A stretch of 64,000 nucleotides of DNA from Lichenostomus cassidix (GCA_008360975.2 CM039182.1:145828656-145892655); one strand, 5' to 3'; counted from the first letter of the stretch, positions 39,050 through 50,779 are shown. Notes: generated by a model not told the origin, from the letters alone. Program-made: numbers and translations.

Positions 39050-39615
39050 CCAAATATGTTCACTTGAATACCAGAAAATTTTGACAGACAGTGTCAAAAA
39101 CCTCTCAGAAATCAAAGCAAATGATGTCCACCACACCTCCCTCAGCCACAAACACAACTTATCACAGGAAGCAATCTGTTTGATCATGGAAGATTTACCC
39201 ACAATAAATTCATACTAATTGTTACAAATTGCTTTCTTTTTTATGTCCCCAGAAACATGTTTCAAAGGGATTCATTCCATGGTTTTCCCTAGCACTCGTG
39301 TAATTGGCCCTTAGTCTTGTGGTTTGTCACCTTTTGAAGATGGATGTGACAGTGTGTTTTCCTGCATTCCTCAGAAACCTCCTAAAATCTCCACAACCTG
39401 TTGAAGATGGCAGAGAGTGGCTTTCAAGGACAATGGCTATGTGTTTCAGCAGCCCTGGATGTAGCTTCTTGGATCCTGCAGCTTTACAGGAGTTGAGTTC
39501 CTTTTAGAAATCACCGGCTCTTCCCTCATCCATTGGTGGTACTTCTTGAATCCTTTCTGTGATCACAAACATCTGAGCAAAGAGGGCACTGATTTCCTCA
39601 TGCCTCTTATATGTG
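39050..39615 (-). mobile_element. CR1 LINE reverse-transcriptase fragment
   Basis: Read on minus, the sequence complementary to about 39085-39140 encodes a degraded form of the CR1 RT motif around DxxYxDFSKAFDTV; the remnant reads VVDIICFDF, a stop, then VFDTV. Further along, the complement of 39330-39390 (CACCTTTTGAAGATGGATGTGACAG on plus) matches the VTPVFKKG region. The complement of 39460-39490 matches the region after the GMHPRVL motif. Order and spacing fit the RT domain of ORF2. Multiple stops make it a pseudocopy. Neither the 3' tail nor the endonuclease is present, so this is an internal piece, probably of an old insertion. Confidence 0.75.
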
Positions 39616-40601
39616 TGTCTTAATGGTTTGATTGGAAACTTTCCCATTCAATAGCTTTTTTAGTCATTCACTGTGTCAATTACCAATATAAAACCCAGAA
39701 GACATGGAGATTTGGAAAAAAACCCCAACAACCACAACAACAAAAGAACACAATACATATGTATTGGTTTAAAAGTCTAGAGATTTTTATTTACATTCTG
39801 GATTTTTTCTCTCAATTTTTCCTCCTTCAGTCCCATTTTTTCCCCACCTTTTCTGTTTTGACATTAATAATACCACAGCAGGGCTTAAAAACATTTTTAA
39901 ATGAGTAAAAAGTGGCATAATTCCTCCTTTCCTGTGCCCCAGCCAGAAAAATTAGTTCAAATCAATTTTAATCTGATTCTTGATTGTTCTATTTCAATAA
40001 TCAAGATGCTTGAACTATGATGCATAGGCACTGCTCTGTTTTGAAGCACACTTGAGGAAGAAAAGAATTCAGACCTTAGTTCTTCAAGGCTGAACACATC
40101 ACACAAAAGTCAAAAGGTTCCACTTTCACAAATCTCAGCAATGATTCAGAATCTCACTAATTTTTCAAATTCAAGATGAAATTGGGTTTTGATGAGATGC
40201 AGAGGACCAAGCTTTCAAGCAATATGTCGAATTCCAGACAGCAATTTATTTGTTATTAGGGAATAAATTCTGATTGTGAATTTGGTGTTACTTGTGCTTG
40301 ACCATGAGCAGGGTTCAGAGGCAAGTAGCAAGCAGATTTCTTGGTCTGTAAAAAACACCTTTAAGTGAGGGAATAAAGAAGCACAAACACACGCTATTCT
40401 AATTTTCAGAGTGAAATGTAAAAGATTACCTTGGGAAGTTAAAGCAGATGGTCATTTTGCGCAGTGTATTTTTCAGAGGGTAGTCTTCACTGTCACAGTG
40501 CTGGGATCTGTAATTCACACCAGAGAAAATCAAGGTTTTAATATGGAATGAAGGTAATAATGCTAAGATCAAATTAGGGGCATTAGTACATTTCTATATA
40601 T
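39616..40601. other. Unique AT-rich intergenic DNA
   Basis: A/C-rich simple sequence lies at about 39715-39750. Nothing else is recognised. Confidence 0.5.
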
Positions 40602-41173
40602 TGTACTTTAACCCTGGCTGGGAAGTTTGTCCCACACAGCCACACATTCACTTTCCCCCTGTGAGACAGGGGAGAGAGTCAGAAAGGTAAAAGTGAGAAA
40701 ACTCACGGGTTGAGAAAAAGACAGTTGAATAGGTAAAGAAAAAGCCATGCATATTAAGCAAAACCAAACAAGAAATTAACTAATTTGGATGGCAGGTGCT
40801 CAGCCATCAGGACAGCAGAGCATCATCACACATAAATGTGACTTGGGAAGACAAATGTCATCACTCCAAATCTCCCCTCACCCTGCTTCTCCTCCCCCAG
40901 CTTTGGATGCTGAGCATGACCCCACATGGTGTGGAATATCCCTTGGGTCAGTTGGGGTCAGTTGTCCTGGTTGTCTCCCCTCCCAACCCTTTGCCCACCC
41001 CCAGCCTCCTCCTTGGTGGGGTGGAGTGAAGAGCAGGAAAATTGATCCTGTATAAGCACTGCTGACAGAAACATCCCAGAATTATCAACACTATTTTCAG
41101 CACAAATGCAAAGCACAGCTCCATACCAGCTAGTGGGAAGAAAATTAACTCTATCCTGACTAAAACCAGCACA
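40602..41173 (-). mobile_element. ERVL-type solo LTR, minus orientation
   Basis: It starts TGTACTTTAACCCTGGCTGGG and contains CACGGGTTGAGAAAAAGACAG (complement of the R segment), AGTTGGGGTCAGTTGTCC and TGCTGAGCATGACCCCA. It ends GAAGAAAATTAACTCTATCC then TGACTAAAACCAGCACA. This covers the full consensus in reverse from U5 to U3. The terminal TG..CA is preserved but I find no matching target duplication beside it, so flanks may have mutated or the copy may be recombined. Confidence 0.85.
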
Positions 41174-42726
41174 CTCCATCAGGGATAGTACATTTCTGCA
41201 TCCCACACTCTGGTCTGTATGTGATCTGGTCAGCATTACTGACCCGAGTTTCTATTAAACTGAGCTGTCTGGCCCAGTGTGCTCTGCAGCACTACTGTCA
41301 GAGGCTGTGCCAGCAGAACCAGTCAGTGGAAATGGAAATACTAGATTAGAGACATTAAATAAAACTGTTCTTCCTTTCTCCCCCTCTCTCTCCCACTTTT
41401 GTTTATTATAGCAACCTAGATAGATGGGAAGGTATGGGAAGGTCTCATGTTATAGGGACAGTGAAGATCCTGAAGGAATCTAGCAGGAACAGGCAGAGTA
41501 GAAGACAGAGACTACAAATTATCTTTGTCAAAAATGTAAATTTTTGAGGTTTTGAGATTTTGAGGAGGTAATGTCTTGGACAAAGCCTATGGGTATTTTG
41601 CCATGTTCTAACTCTAGTCAGTTGTGTGTTTGTATTTTTCAGGCCTGTGGTATTTATGCAGAGAGAAGAGCAGCAGGGGAAAGTCACACCTCTGTTGAAT
41701 CAGATCAAAGTTCTGCCTTGTCTGAAATGTTCTTTACCAGCAGCAAATGCCTACAGAAGTGTATAAGAGCAGAGGAAATGTATGTGCCATCTTCCCTACT
41801 CACTCCCTCATTATGTACACTTCCTCAGCTTCCAGCAATCTGTGGAATATGGATAAATGAGAACATATACGAAAGAATCTGTAATATATGCATGCGCTTG
41901 ATTGCAAGCAATCTTGACACCTTAGATTTCTGGAGATTTAGGAAACAATTCCTAACAGGAAAAAAACCTGAACAAATGTGCAACTCATCACATTTCATTA
42001 ATTAAATTTTGAAGAAGAGTTCATGAACCAAACATGGTATATTTGTGTAACATTTTAAAATATTTTGCTTCAGTAATGATCTTTCATACGTTTTAACCAT
42101 CAAAAAGCCTATAAAGTCAGTTGTTTTTCAGCATTATAAAGAGACAGAAATACTTTTAAATAAATGATTGCTCTTAGTTTTTCAAGCATTTATTTATTTG
42201 GTTTTAAACCAGGAAACTTAATTTAAAGGACTTTTCCAGATGAAGTCTTGGATAGAAAAACTTGTGGGTTTTGAGGGATGAATGGGTTTTTAAAAAAAAT
42301 GTTGAGGATGCATGTCCTACAGACTTACTACTTGATTATTCTATGTTTCCTTCCCCCAAAAAAACTTCTGCCAGAGAAAAAGGAGAATTGCTAGGAATAT
42401 GGATGAACATGGAGGAAGAGTTGATAAGGAGTAGAAAATTACTCTGAGGAGGAAAAGCAGAAAAGATAAATTGCAGAGTAATGTAATACCCCTCACAATG
42501 CAATAAGATTGAATAATGGGGAAGGTAAAATTATGTTGTTAAAGGATAAACACCATTATGCAAACTGCTAAAGAAAGAAAAAGTGATATGTAACTACTGA
42601 ACTATATTCTGTTTATGATAAGTGGTTGTAATGAAAACATATTCATTTAAAATTCCATATGTAATACTTTTCACATAATGTTATTTATTAAATCAAAATA
42701 TTACATTATCTTCTCTCATTTTGCAG

Positions 42727-42765
42727 TTCAATCTTAAGAGATCAGAGACCATTATTATTGAAAAG
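42727..42765 (+). other. Candidate 39-nt microexon (prediction only)
   Basis: A polypyrimidine tract and acceptor (TCTTCTCTCATTTTGCAG, ending 42726) precede 39 bases that end AAAAG. A strong donor GTAAGA starts at 42766. The segment is a multiple of three and has no stop in two of its three frames (FNLKRSETIIIEK in the first). No neighbouring exon is recognised, so it could be a chance pair of splice-like sites, an lncRNA exon or a pseudoexon. The signals are seen; the function is inferred. Confidence 0.25.
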
Positions 42766-44011
42766 GTAAGAGGTTTTAAATTCTTGAAAAATACATTCTT
42801 TAATAACAAATTTAATGTAAAGGCATAGAAAAAGTCAATCATTATTTTTTTAACACAGCAGTCAGCAAAATTTAGAGGAAGAGATGATCAACGAAAGAAA
42901 TTATAAAAGGGTGATGTTCATGGAAAAACATTGACATACAAAGTAACAGACGGAGTCTGACTTCCCTTGCAGCCTGTCTCCCTTGTGTTTTCCAAGGGAA
43001 GTTTTTTATCACTTCTGCGGTTTGCAGCATAAGAAAAAGAAAGAAACTCATAAGAGCAGTTGAATTCTTTGTGGTCCTTCATTCCAAGTCACCCTCCTGT
43101 CCTTTACCTGCCTTTCTGGGGATTTGTCAGGCACTTACTGAAAACAGTTATTTAGGTGCACTGTTAGTGCAGCTCCTTTGGTTTTCTTTTTTAACTCCCT
43201 GTAGTTTCAAGACCATATGTTCTTTGACATTCTTTTTAATTAGTGACAGATGGATGAAAGAATTTTAGATCCTAGACTGAATTTCTTGCTGTTGTGATTT
43301 TTTGTCTTAAAATGAGACTTTCCACACACTATTAATTTCTCAAAATACCTTGAATTCTTGCTGGTGTCGGCTCCCGTCTCTCTTCTATCAATGCCTCTAT
43401 TTTGTTTTCAGCAAGTAAGAAAGAAATAAAAAGACTATTCATTTGAACTGCAGGATTTTTTTTATCCTATCTTCAGTGACAGCTGATGATCTTGTAAGTC
43501 TAGTCTGCTTCTCATTCTGATTGGTGTTGTCAGGATTTCTGAAAGAAAAGTCTGGCATTCAACTAAGTGAATTACAAAGCAGTTATAAAGAGTTTGATAC
43601 TTTATTTTAAAAGCATGTCCAGGAGACAAAACATAGCAAAACGCCATCACCAACAATGCAAAACAAAGATTAAAGAAGTCTCTCTGGTGTAATATGACAA
43701 CCATCATTTTATATTGCCTTTTACTTTAGGACTACACAAATTCTCCCTTTATGTTTGTCATTCACAAATCTTGTGTTTTCTTGATTATATATTTCTTTTG
43801 GTGTGAGTATTCTTCCCCCACTTGCCCCTTCTCCATTGCTATGGGTAACAAAGCACATTGGGCATTAAAAGTCTTTATAAATTACTTGCAAAAGTTGCTC
43901 TTCCTTTTGCTCATTAAATAGTATCTTGCTTCCAGGGAATCTGGTTCTGCAAGGGCTGCATTTTTACAGCCTTTTCCATACATCAGTTTTAACATGTGCC
44001 AGATAAAGAAC

Positions 44012-44030
44012 AAAAAAAAAAAAAAAAAAA
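44012..44030. repeat. Poly(A) homopolymer, 19 nt
   Basis: An uninterrupted A run following AAAGAAC. I see no retroposed gene or SINE in front of it. Confidence 0.95.
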
Positions 44031-44234
44031 GATAATTAGCACTTAGCCCCTCATTTGATCTACTAATCCTCTAAAATTTATTTCTTATGAGAAAAAAGAA
44101 CAACAAAGAAGACCTAGTTTTATACTTAAGAATATGATTAGTAATGACAAGTGAGCAGGATGGAAATGTGATTGTTTGCAACATACTAAGTGCTGCTAAT
44201 GTTGAGCAGAGAAGGTTGTGTGGAGAATTCATAA

Positions 44235-44566
44235 TATTACAGTATCTGAAGGGAGCCTACAAGCCAGAGGGGGACTCTTCATGAAGAACTGTAGTGATAG
44301 GACAGGGAGTAATGGGTACAAACTGAAAGAGGGCAAATTTATGCCAGATATTAGGAAGAAATTGTTTACTGTGATGGTGGTGAGACACTGGAACAGGTGT
44401 CCCAGGAATGTTGTGGATATACCAATCCTGGAAGTGTCCAGAGCAGGTGGGATAAGGCCTTGAGCAACCTGGTCTAGTGGGAGGTGTCCCAGCCCATGGC
44501 AGGGGAGGATGTGACTGGGTGATCTTAAAGGTCCTTTCCAAATCTTCACATTCTACGATTCTAATT
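44235..44566 (+). mobile_element. CR1 LINE 3' end, plus orientation
   Basis: It begins in the ORF2 C-terminal region (TACAGTATCTGAAGGGAGCCTACAAG) and proceeds through GATAGGACAGGGAGTAATGGG, GTGGTGAGACACTGGAACAGG and GGTCTAGTGGGAGGTGTCCCAGCCC. It ends with the tail CATTCTACGATTCTAAT. A small open frame retains the WNRCPRNVV-like end of ORF2. It lies 22 bases from the following LTR; the two are independent insertions. Confidence 0.9.
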
Positions 44567-44588
44567 GTGAAAGGTTTTATTGTGTAAA

Positions 44589-45227
44589 TGTCATGGTTTA
44601 ACCCCAGCTGGCCACTAAGTACCACTGAGCCTCTTGCTGGACCCCTCAGTGGGGAGGAGAATCTGAAATAAGATGCAGACTTTCTGAATTCAAAACAATT
44701 GAACAAAACAAAATGAAAGCAAATGAAACAAAATAAAATATAATACTGCTAGTAGAATAATTACATGCATGAATAAAAAGATAATAATAAAAATGTAATA
44801 CTAATGCTAGAAATGAATAGGAGAGAGGGAAGGGAGTGTAAAACTCAAGACAAACAAGTGATGCATTATACAGTTGCTCACCACCCACTGACCAATGCCC
44901 AGCTGGTCCCTGATCAGTAATTGGTGGCTCCCAGACAACTCCCCCATTTCAGACAACTCCAGTTTATTTACTGGGTATGACATTTTCCCATATGGAATAT
45001 CCCTTTGGCCAGTTCAGGTCACCTCTCCTGGCCATGTTCCCTCTGGGCTTCTTGAGTACTTCTTCTGGCAGGGCACGAGACACTGAAAGTCCTTGATTTA
45101 GAGTAAACACCAGTGAGCAACAGCCAAACATCAGTGTGTTACCAACAATCTCATACTGAACTCAAAACACAGCACTGGACCAGCTGCCAAGAGGAAAATT
45201 TACTCTATCTCAACCAAAACCAGGACA
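44589..45227 (-). mobile_element. ERVL-type solo LTR, minus orientation, near full length
   Basis: It starts TGTCATGGTTTAACCCCAGC and ends CAACCAAAACCAGGACA, giving TG..CA termini and about 639 bp. Internally it has CAAGTGATGCATTATACAGTTGCTCACCACCC, GGAATATCCCTTTGGCCAGTTC, AAAGTCCTTGATTTAG and ATCAGTGTGTTACCAACAATC, all in reverse-complement order of the common avian ERVL-type LTR. An AAATAAAATAATA-rich middle part corresponds to the T/A-rich R segment. No clear 5-bp target duplication is visible at these termini. Confidence 0.9.
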
Positions 45228-46586
45228 ACAGATATATTATTAAGTTATAACCTGGAGAAATATCTACCCAATAATACCTACCATAACTACCCAAACTGAT
45301 GCAGACCTCCTAAATTATGCTGTCCAGAAGCAGACAGTTTAGAATGAGAAGATGATAGTTAGTGTAGATATTATTAAACACCTTTTTCTCAGCTGGATTG
45401 GGATGTTACTGGCCAGCAACACACCCAAAATTCCTAGATAAAGTGGATTGTATGTATACACATTGCATTATATATAATTTGGATAAATTAGACATTAACA
45501 TCTCTGCCCTGCAGAGAGAACAAATACTGGTTTTTTTCACTGGTTGGCCAGAAGAAATAGTAACAGACTATTTTACCATCATATTCCATGGAGGATTAAT
45601 CTATTAGTATATGCATCTATTTTTATCTTCTCTTAATCTACCTGCTGATTTACATAGCTTTCTTCGTTCATGTTTACCATTTTTCTGCATTGCTATGCTC
45701 CTTTATGATGAAGAGAGAGATTAGATATGTCCTTTAAATATTGCTTCAATTTCCCCTGTCAGAACCCCTACTAAGAGACAAGAAACGACATGCAAAGGAA
45801 CATATTTATCCAACAGGACACACAGTGATTGGCATTTCACATCCAGTCCCCACTATTGTTTAATTTATTATACCCTTTTCCTGAGCAAAAAAAATCCTGA
45901 GAGATTGAAGACGATAATGTATTTTGCATAAAAAAGCCTTTCAGATGAGTTCCTTGAGTACTTACAAAGGAAAGAAAAAAAGTTTTTGTTGCTGAGCTGT
46001 TTCGGAAGAGCAGATTGAAGGCCTGGAGCTCAGCAGCAGAACTGCTGCACCTGTAGCTGTGAGACAGTGATGAACAGCTGGTGGTGATTAGCACAGCAAA
46101 AACCCATCTACCCAACACATTTCACTCTGATAAAGAAAAGAGCTAGCTGGAAACAAAAAAAAAAACCACAGCCTGCAGCCTTCACTTTTCTCATCAAGCC
46201 TTAGGGGGGCATCTCTTTGACAAAGGGATCTCGAGAGCAGAAACAGTGTGATGTGTGTTTGTGCTTGCTCTTCCACTCTTAGTTAGGGCAGACTTAGAGG
46301 AAAGGTGAAAAGGAAGCTGACAAACCTATCAAAATTTGCTAGTTAAGTTCAAAAATATTATTTTACTATGGAGATCAAAAATGAAAAGTACCTTTCTAGT
46401 GGTAGGTAGGCTGTTACCCTACAGAAATTGGTTTCTCTGCTGTGTGTATGTATTCTTCTGTGTCCAACTTCATGTTATTGTATCAAGATGCTTCTTTAAA
46501 TAACCTTCAAAGCAACATTAAAAAAAAAAAAGGCAACTGATGTCTCATAACTTTTGGATCAAGGATCATTCAATTTACAGAACTGC
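45228..46586. other. Unique AT-rich intergenic DNA
   Basis: No repeat, RNA or exon signature recognised. Confidence 0.5.
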
Positions 46587-46726
46587 AAAATCACAGAATA
46601 TTCTGAGTTGGAAATGACCCACAAGGATCATCAAGTCCAACTCTTATGTGAATGGTCCATCCAGGGATCAAACCTACAACCTTGGCATTATTAACACCAT
46701 GCTCTGACCATCAGGGAGCTGGAAAA
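46587..46726 (-). mobile_element. tRNA-Ile-derived SINE with CR1-like tail (TguSINE1-like)
   Basis: Read on minus, the 5' half is a tRNA-Ile(AAT) relic. It keeps GGTCAGAGCATGG (A-box region), the anticodon arm GTGTTAATAATGCC with anticodon AAT, and GGTTTGATCCC (B-box, one change from GGTTCGATCCC). The 3' half, complementary to TCACAGAATATTCTGAGTTGG, then ATGACCCACAAGGATCATC, is a CR1-type 3' end. tRNA head plus CR1 tail is the known structure of TguSINE1, which parasitises CR1 reverse transcriptase and is reported from passerines. The acceptor stem is degraded, so it is not a functional tRNA gene. Confidence 0.8.
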
Positions 46727-46894
46727 TTAAGCCTCAACTTTTAGTGAAGATTCAAGTGAAGATTCAAGCCTAAATTTCAATCTCATTACTTGAAAGCTTT
46801 TCAGGTCAAGGCAAGATGGATACCTCGGTTATATCAGATGAATGGGCAAGTAAAGGGTATTTAGATGAAATTTTGAGATAAAAAACAAATACAG

Positions 46895-47715
46895 AACCTG
46901 TGTGAAGGCACTTCTGCAAACCATCTAGTGCCATTCCCTGCTTAAGGAATGGCTAAAGCAGGTTGGCCAGGTTTCTAGTTGGAGACTGAATATCCCTAAG
47001 GATGGAGACTCCACAGGCTCCCTCGGCAGCCTGTTCTAGGGTTTTACTCAACACAGTTAAAAATCTGGTTTTTTCCTTCTGTTTAAATGGAATTCCCGAT
47101 ATTTCAGTTTATTGCTTCCTGTCCTTTCATGGAATGTCACTGAGAAACAACTTTGTTGGGGTGGGTGATACCATCTCAGGAACTGCTGAGGAGCTGAGGA
47201 GTTCCAACACAGCAGAACCCCACTGGTGAAAGCCTTCTTAGTCCTCCCCCCTTGGAGAACACGATGGTTCCTCCCCAAATTATGTAAATCCCCCCAGCTG
47301 TAACCTAACCCCCGATTGCAACTCTTCCTCCTCCCATTGGTTGTGGTGTTCCCCCCGCCTCCTCTCCCCTGACCCTCCAGCCGCCCCTTTAAATGTAGAC
47401 GGCTGGGGTGTCTTGCCCTCTTTTAGCCCTGGAACCCTTCAGAATAAACTCTGGAACCTCTGGCTGACTGAGCGCTCTGAATTCTTTGTCTTTGGTGACG
47501 CACGAGTTATCCAACTCCGTGGGTGAGTGAGAATATGTGCCTTACACCGGCACGGGTGTGAGAAGGGCCTTTCTGTACAGCACCAGAGCAGTGCTGGCTG
47601 GAGTGATCTCTCGATAGCCTAGAGACACTTTCGGTAAACGCAGAGGCCTGGTTCCACCCCTCCTCCCCCTCCGCGTTACAACTTCCTTTCAGTTATGTTA
47701 GTACTTTCAAGGAAA
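46895..47715 (-). mobile_element. CR1 LINE 3' part, minus orientation, split by an LTR
   Basis: The left part (about 46895-47153) reads CCATCTAGTGCCATTCCCTGC, GGAGACTCCACAGGCTCCC, TTAAATGGAATTCCCGATATTTCAG and TTGCTTCCTGTCCTTTCATGG, the reverse complement of a CR1 3' region. The right part resumes at about 47681 with CTTTCAGTTATGTTAGTAC. The two halves are contiguous in CR1 order except for the LTR and its duplicated ACTT. It is a dead fragment. Confidence 0.85.
47154..47680 (+). mobile_element. ERV1-like solo LTR, 527 bp, with 4-bp target duplication
   Basis: It begins TGTTGGGGTG and ends CGCGTTACA. It is flanked by ACTT at 47150-47153 and 47681-47684 inside one CR1 copy, so both borders are well defined. 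A 4-bp duplication fits gammaretrovirus-like (ERV1) integration. It is much more GC- and CpG-rich than the surroundings. AATAAA at 47443-47448 gives the plus orientation; TTTAAATG at about 47392 is a possible TATA element about 50 bases upstream. The sequence after AATAAA would be R/U5. No internal genes remain, consistent with LTR-LTR recombination. Confidence 0.8.
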
Positions 47716-50700
47716 CCAGATTTTTGTCTGAATTTCTAAATTCTTGATAAATGCTGAAGTCATTAACATCATTTAGTGTTACAGTATCATCTAGAGGTGC
47801 TAGCTCAGATTAGTTCTTTAGATAATGTCTGAAAGATGTAATAATCTACATGAGGAAAAAAGAAAAAAATAAAAGAGAAAAAATGAAACAGAAAAGTTTT
47901 TCCTTCATTTGCATGACAGACTGTTGTCAGAAATAGAGACATATCCTGGTTCTTTTCATTTCAGCCAGACTGTGTTTTTTTATGGGAAGCATCCACACCA
48001 TTTAAATTTCAGACCCTATAATTCCATGCTCTTCACTAATTAGTCTCTCTTGTGAGTGAATGTTTGCTTATTACACCATTTGTTATTTAAAACATCTTGT
48101 TTATATAAAAGTCCCTCTATGAAATAAGCTCAATATATTTTTATTTTAAAATATATTTATTTAATTTTCAGGCTAGATAATTAGTTTGTTTTCAGACTAT
48201 AATCTTTCATATATATATGAACAAGCTAATAAAGCCTCATGGAAGTGTGACTGCTTGATAATTATCTATGCTCACGGGACACAGTGTTTATTTAAAAATA
48301 AAGAACAAACAGGTGGCTACTTCAGTAATTTATAAGAAAGCAGATATGCAATAACTCCATTTTCCTTCTCACTTGTACTGTTTTCTAAAATTGGATACTG
48401 GGCTTTTATTTCAAGTGCTTAGAGTTACATTAATGAAGGCTTATCAGATACTTCCTATAAAGAGCTTTCAAATCACCATAGCAGAAACATAAAGATCTCC
48501 TTTTATCTACGTGACATTTTTGTTCACATCTGAAGGATATCGTGTGAAACCCTGGCTCTAGCAACATCCAGAGATATTTTGACTCATTAGGATGTATAGC
48601 TCAACTCTGGTTTCTGGTTCACCCCACTACAATGTAATAGTGACAATCATATCTATTTTTGACAACCTTTGACCATAAAATTACATCATATTACTACAAA
48701 TGGCATGAGAAACCATAATTCATTGAAATTTCTGCTGCTATTATAAAAAACCCAAACACAGGGAAATTCAGTCTGTACTTTGGATTAATACTGAAATTTA
48801 AAAATAGATGCTTTAATCATCATATCCTGGAGACAATATCTATGTGCTAGGAAAAAATGGTAATTATTTTAGGAGAGCATTAACACACGTTTTTATATTA
48901 TTAAAAATGAGAGAAATTGTAACTTCTTGTTTAAGGCTTGCATGTTCAAATCCCAAGTTTGTAACACTGGAGATATCTTAAATTGCATAGGAAATTCAGA
49001 AAAAAAACCAAAACAAAACTAAAATTTCCATCGTTTATTGATATTTACTTTTACATTTCATCTGCTTCTGATGCGTAAACAGACTTGCCATTTCCACTAC
49101 TGGTATTCTGCTATATCCCTTTGTTTCAGGGCATGTTGCAAATGTAATATATATTACTTTATTTTACAGAATCTGTCAATTCAAACAAAAGTGATAACTG
49201 AGAAACTGCAACATATCCATTGGCTATGCTCAGTGAAAAAAATACCTTAATATTGCTGAAACAAATTTATGGTTATTATTGATGTCATCACCTCTAGAAA
49301 GAAGCAACCAAGATGCAGTGAAAAATGGAGTTTTTTCACATGATTGGACACACAGAAAAGCCTGAGTCAAAGTCTCCAGACAGATAGCAATAAATGACTG
49401 GATCAAAATGAACATTTAATATCCCAAGACTACAATTGTTCTGTTTAGATCTTTTGGCATTAAATAGTTGATTTTCTCACACAGATTTCAAATTTATACT
49501 GCTCTCATCCATTGTGTGAGAAGAAATATTTTCCCATTAATTTGTAAGAGGTGTAATTTCATAATTCACTTTGCTGGGTCCCGAAACTCTTTGCTCCTTA
49601 GTTTCCATGATTCATGTAATGTGTGACATTTATTATCTCATTGAAAAGTTTTTGGGAATATTTCACTTTTGGTGAATTTCTGTAATGACTGTAACACAGT
49701 GTGAAAATACTCTGCCCCAAAATTTAACATGACTATAGATGATTTTTATTTTTTATATCCTTTACATCCTTTGACCTTCCCATCCCTTTCCCATTGTCTT
49801 GTATTCCATGAAGCTTCAAATCTTTTCATATTAAAAAATGAGTAAAATCCTTGCAAGATTTCACAGCATATCTCAATTTCTTTCAGAAAGACAGCATGTT
49901 TGTGTGGATGAAAGAAAATTAGTAGCTTTTCCCCCTGTTGCTTGCCTTTCTAAGCCTCTCTGTTTGTTTCTTTGACAGAAACAATACCTCTGAAAAGCTG
50001 TGCCTTCATGGCCTAATCCTGCCAACCTTTTCATATGTATCTCTTCTGGAAGTCAGGGAAGATTCTGTAGGCATGATGCATGTTTGGGAAAGAAAATATG
50101 CATATTTGAGCTTTGTGCTGTGTAGAATAATATATATCTCTGCTCGGCTGACCTTTTTTGATTAATTTGAATCTTAAGGGTTTCAAGGAGTAACTGCCAT
50201 ATAAAAGCTCTTTCCTAAGTGCACATAAGTCCTAAGTGGGTTCTAGCAGTAATATATTCTCCTATTCTATCCTTCTGAAAGCCCAGCCTTTCAAAGGGCA
50301 TTTTAGATGTGATCAGGAGTATATCCTCCACTCAAGTTCAGAACATGCTGGAATCAAAAATTGGCAGGTTTACAATCTCTAGATAATTCATTTCTGTGAA
50401 TTGTTCTTCATTCACATCTACAGTTCAGCCTGGAGACAGAAATTCCTACAATCTTCCTCAACAGAAATTGCAAGGCATACACAAATAGTGCTTTCAGCCT
50501 CAAAACAAACTGAGGAGAGTGTTGCCAGGAAGGGAACTGAAAAAACACTGACCTTGGAACACTGAATGTGTTACCTGTGTTTAACCTAACACAGTGACAA
50601 CACAGACTGGCTCAGTTTGGAAGTCAGAAGTGAAAGGAAATGTGGAGTGAGAGTCAACCCTCCATGACACATGTGATAAAGCATCTTGACGGAAGAAACT

Positions 50701-50779
50701 TGCTTTGCATAGCACCTGTAAGACTCTACAAGGTGCCTTATGAGTATAGAAGGCAAAGAAAAAAACTAAAGTAAAATAC
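47716..50779. other. Unique AT-rich intergenic DNA
   Basis: No transposable element is recognised. The interval 48240-48560 is non-repetitive with mixed composition. A strong acceptor-like polypyrimidine tract ending in ACAG lies at about 49940-49978, without a convincing partner donor. TA-rich runs occur near 48130-48230. Confidence 0.45.

Larger units (their letters stand above)
41174..44234. other. Unique DNA with exon-like signals
   Basis: No transposable element is recognised. A plus-strand open frame of 144 codons lies at 41571-42005; part of it follows a polypyrimidine-AG acceptor-like site ending at about 41640. A 39-nt exon-like segment lies at 42727-42765 (separate entry). A run of 19 A is at 44012-44030. 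I do not recognise any encoded protein. Confidence 0.4.

Noticed and set aside
44012..44030. Poly(A) tail of a processed pseudogene
   Set aside because: No coding sequence, polyadenylation signal or target duplication is recognisable upstream.
46640..46726. Functional tRNA-Ile gene
   Set aside because: The tRNA similarity is clear, but the acceptor stem and 5' end are degraded and a CR1 tail is attached, so it is a SINE.
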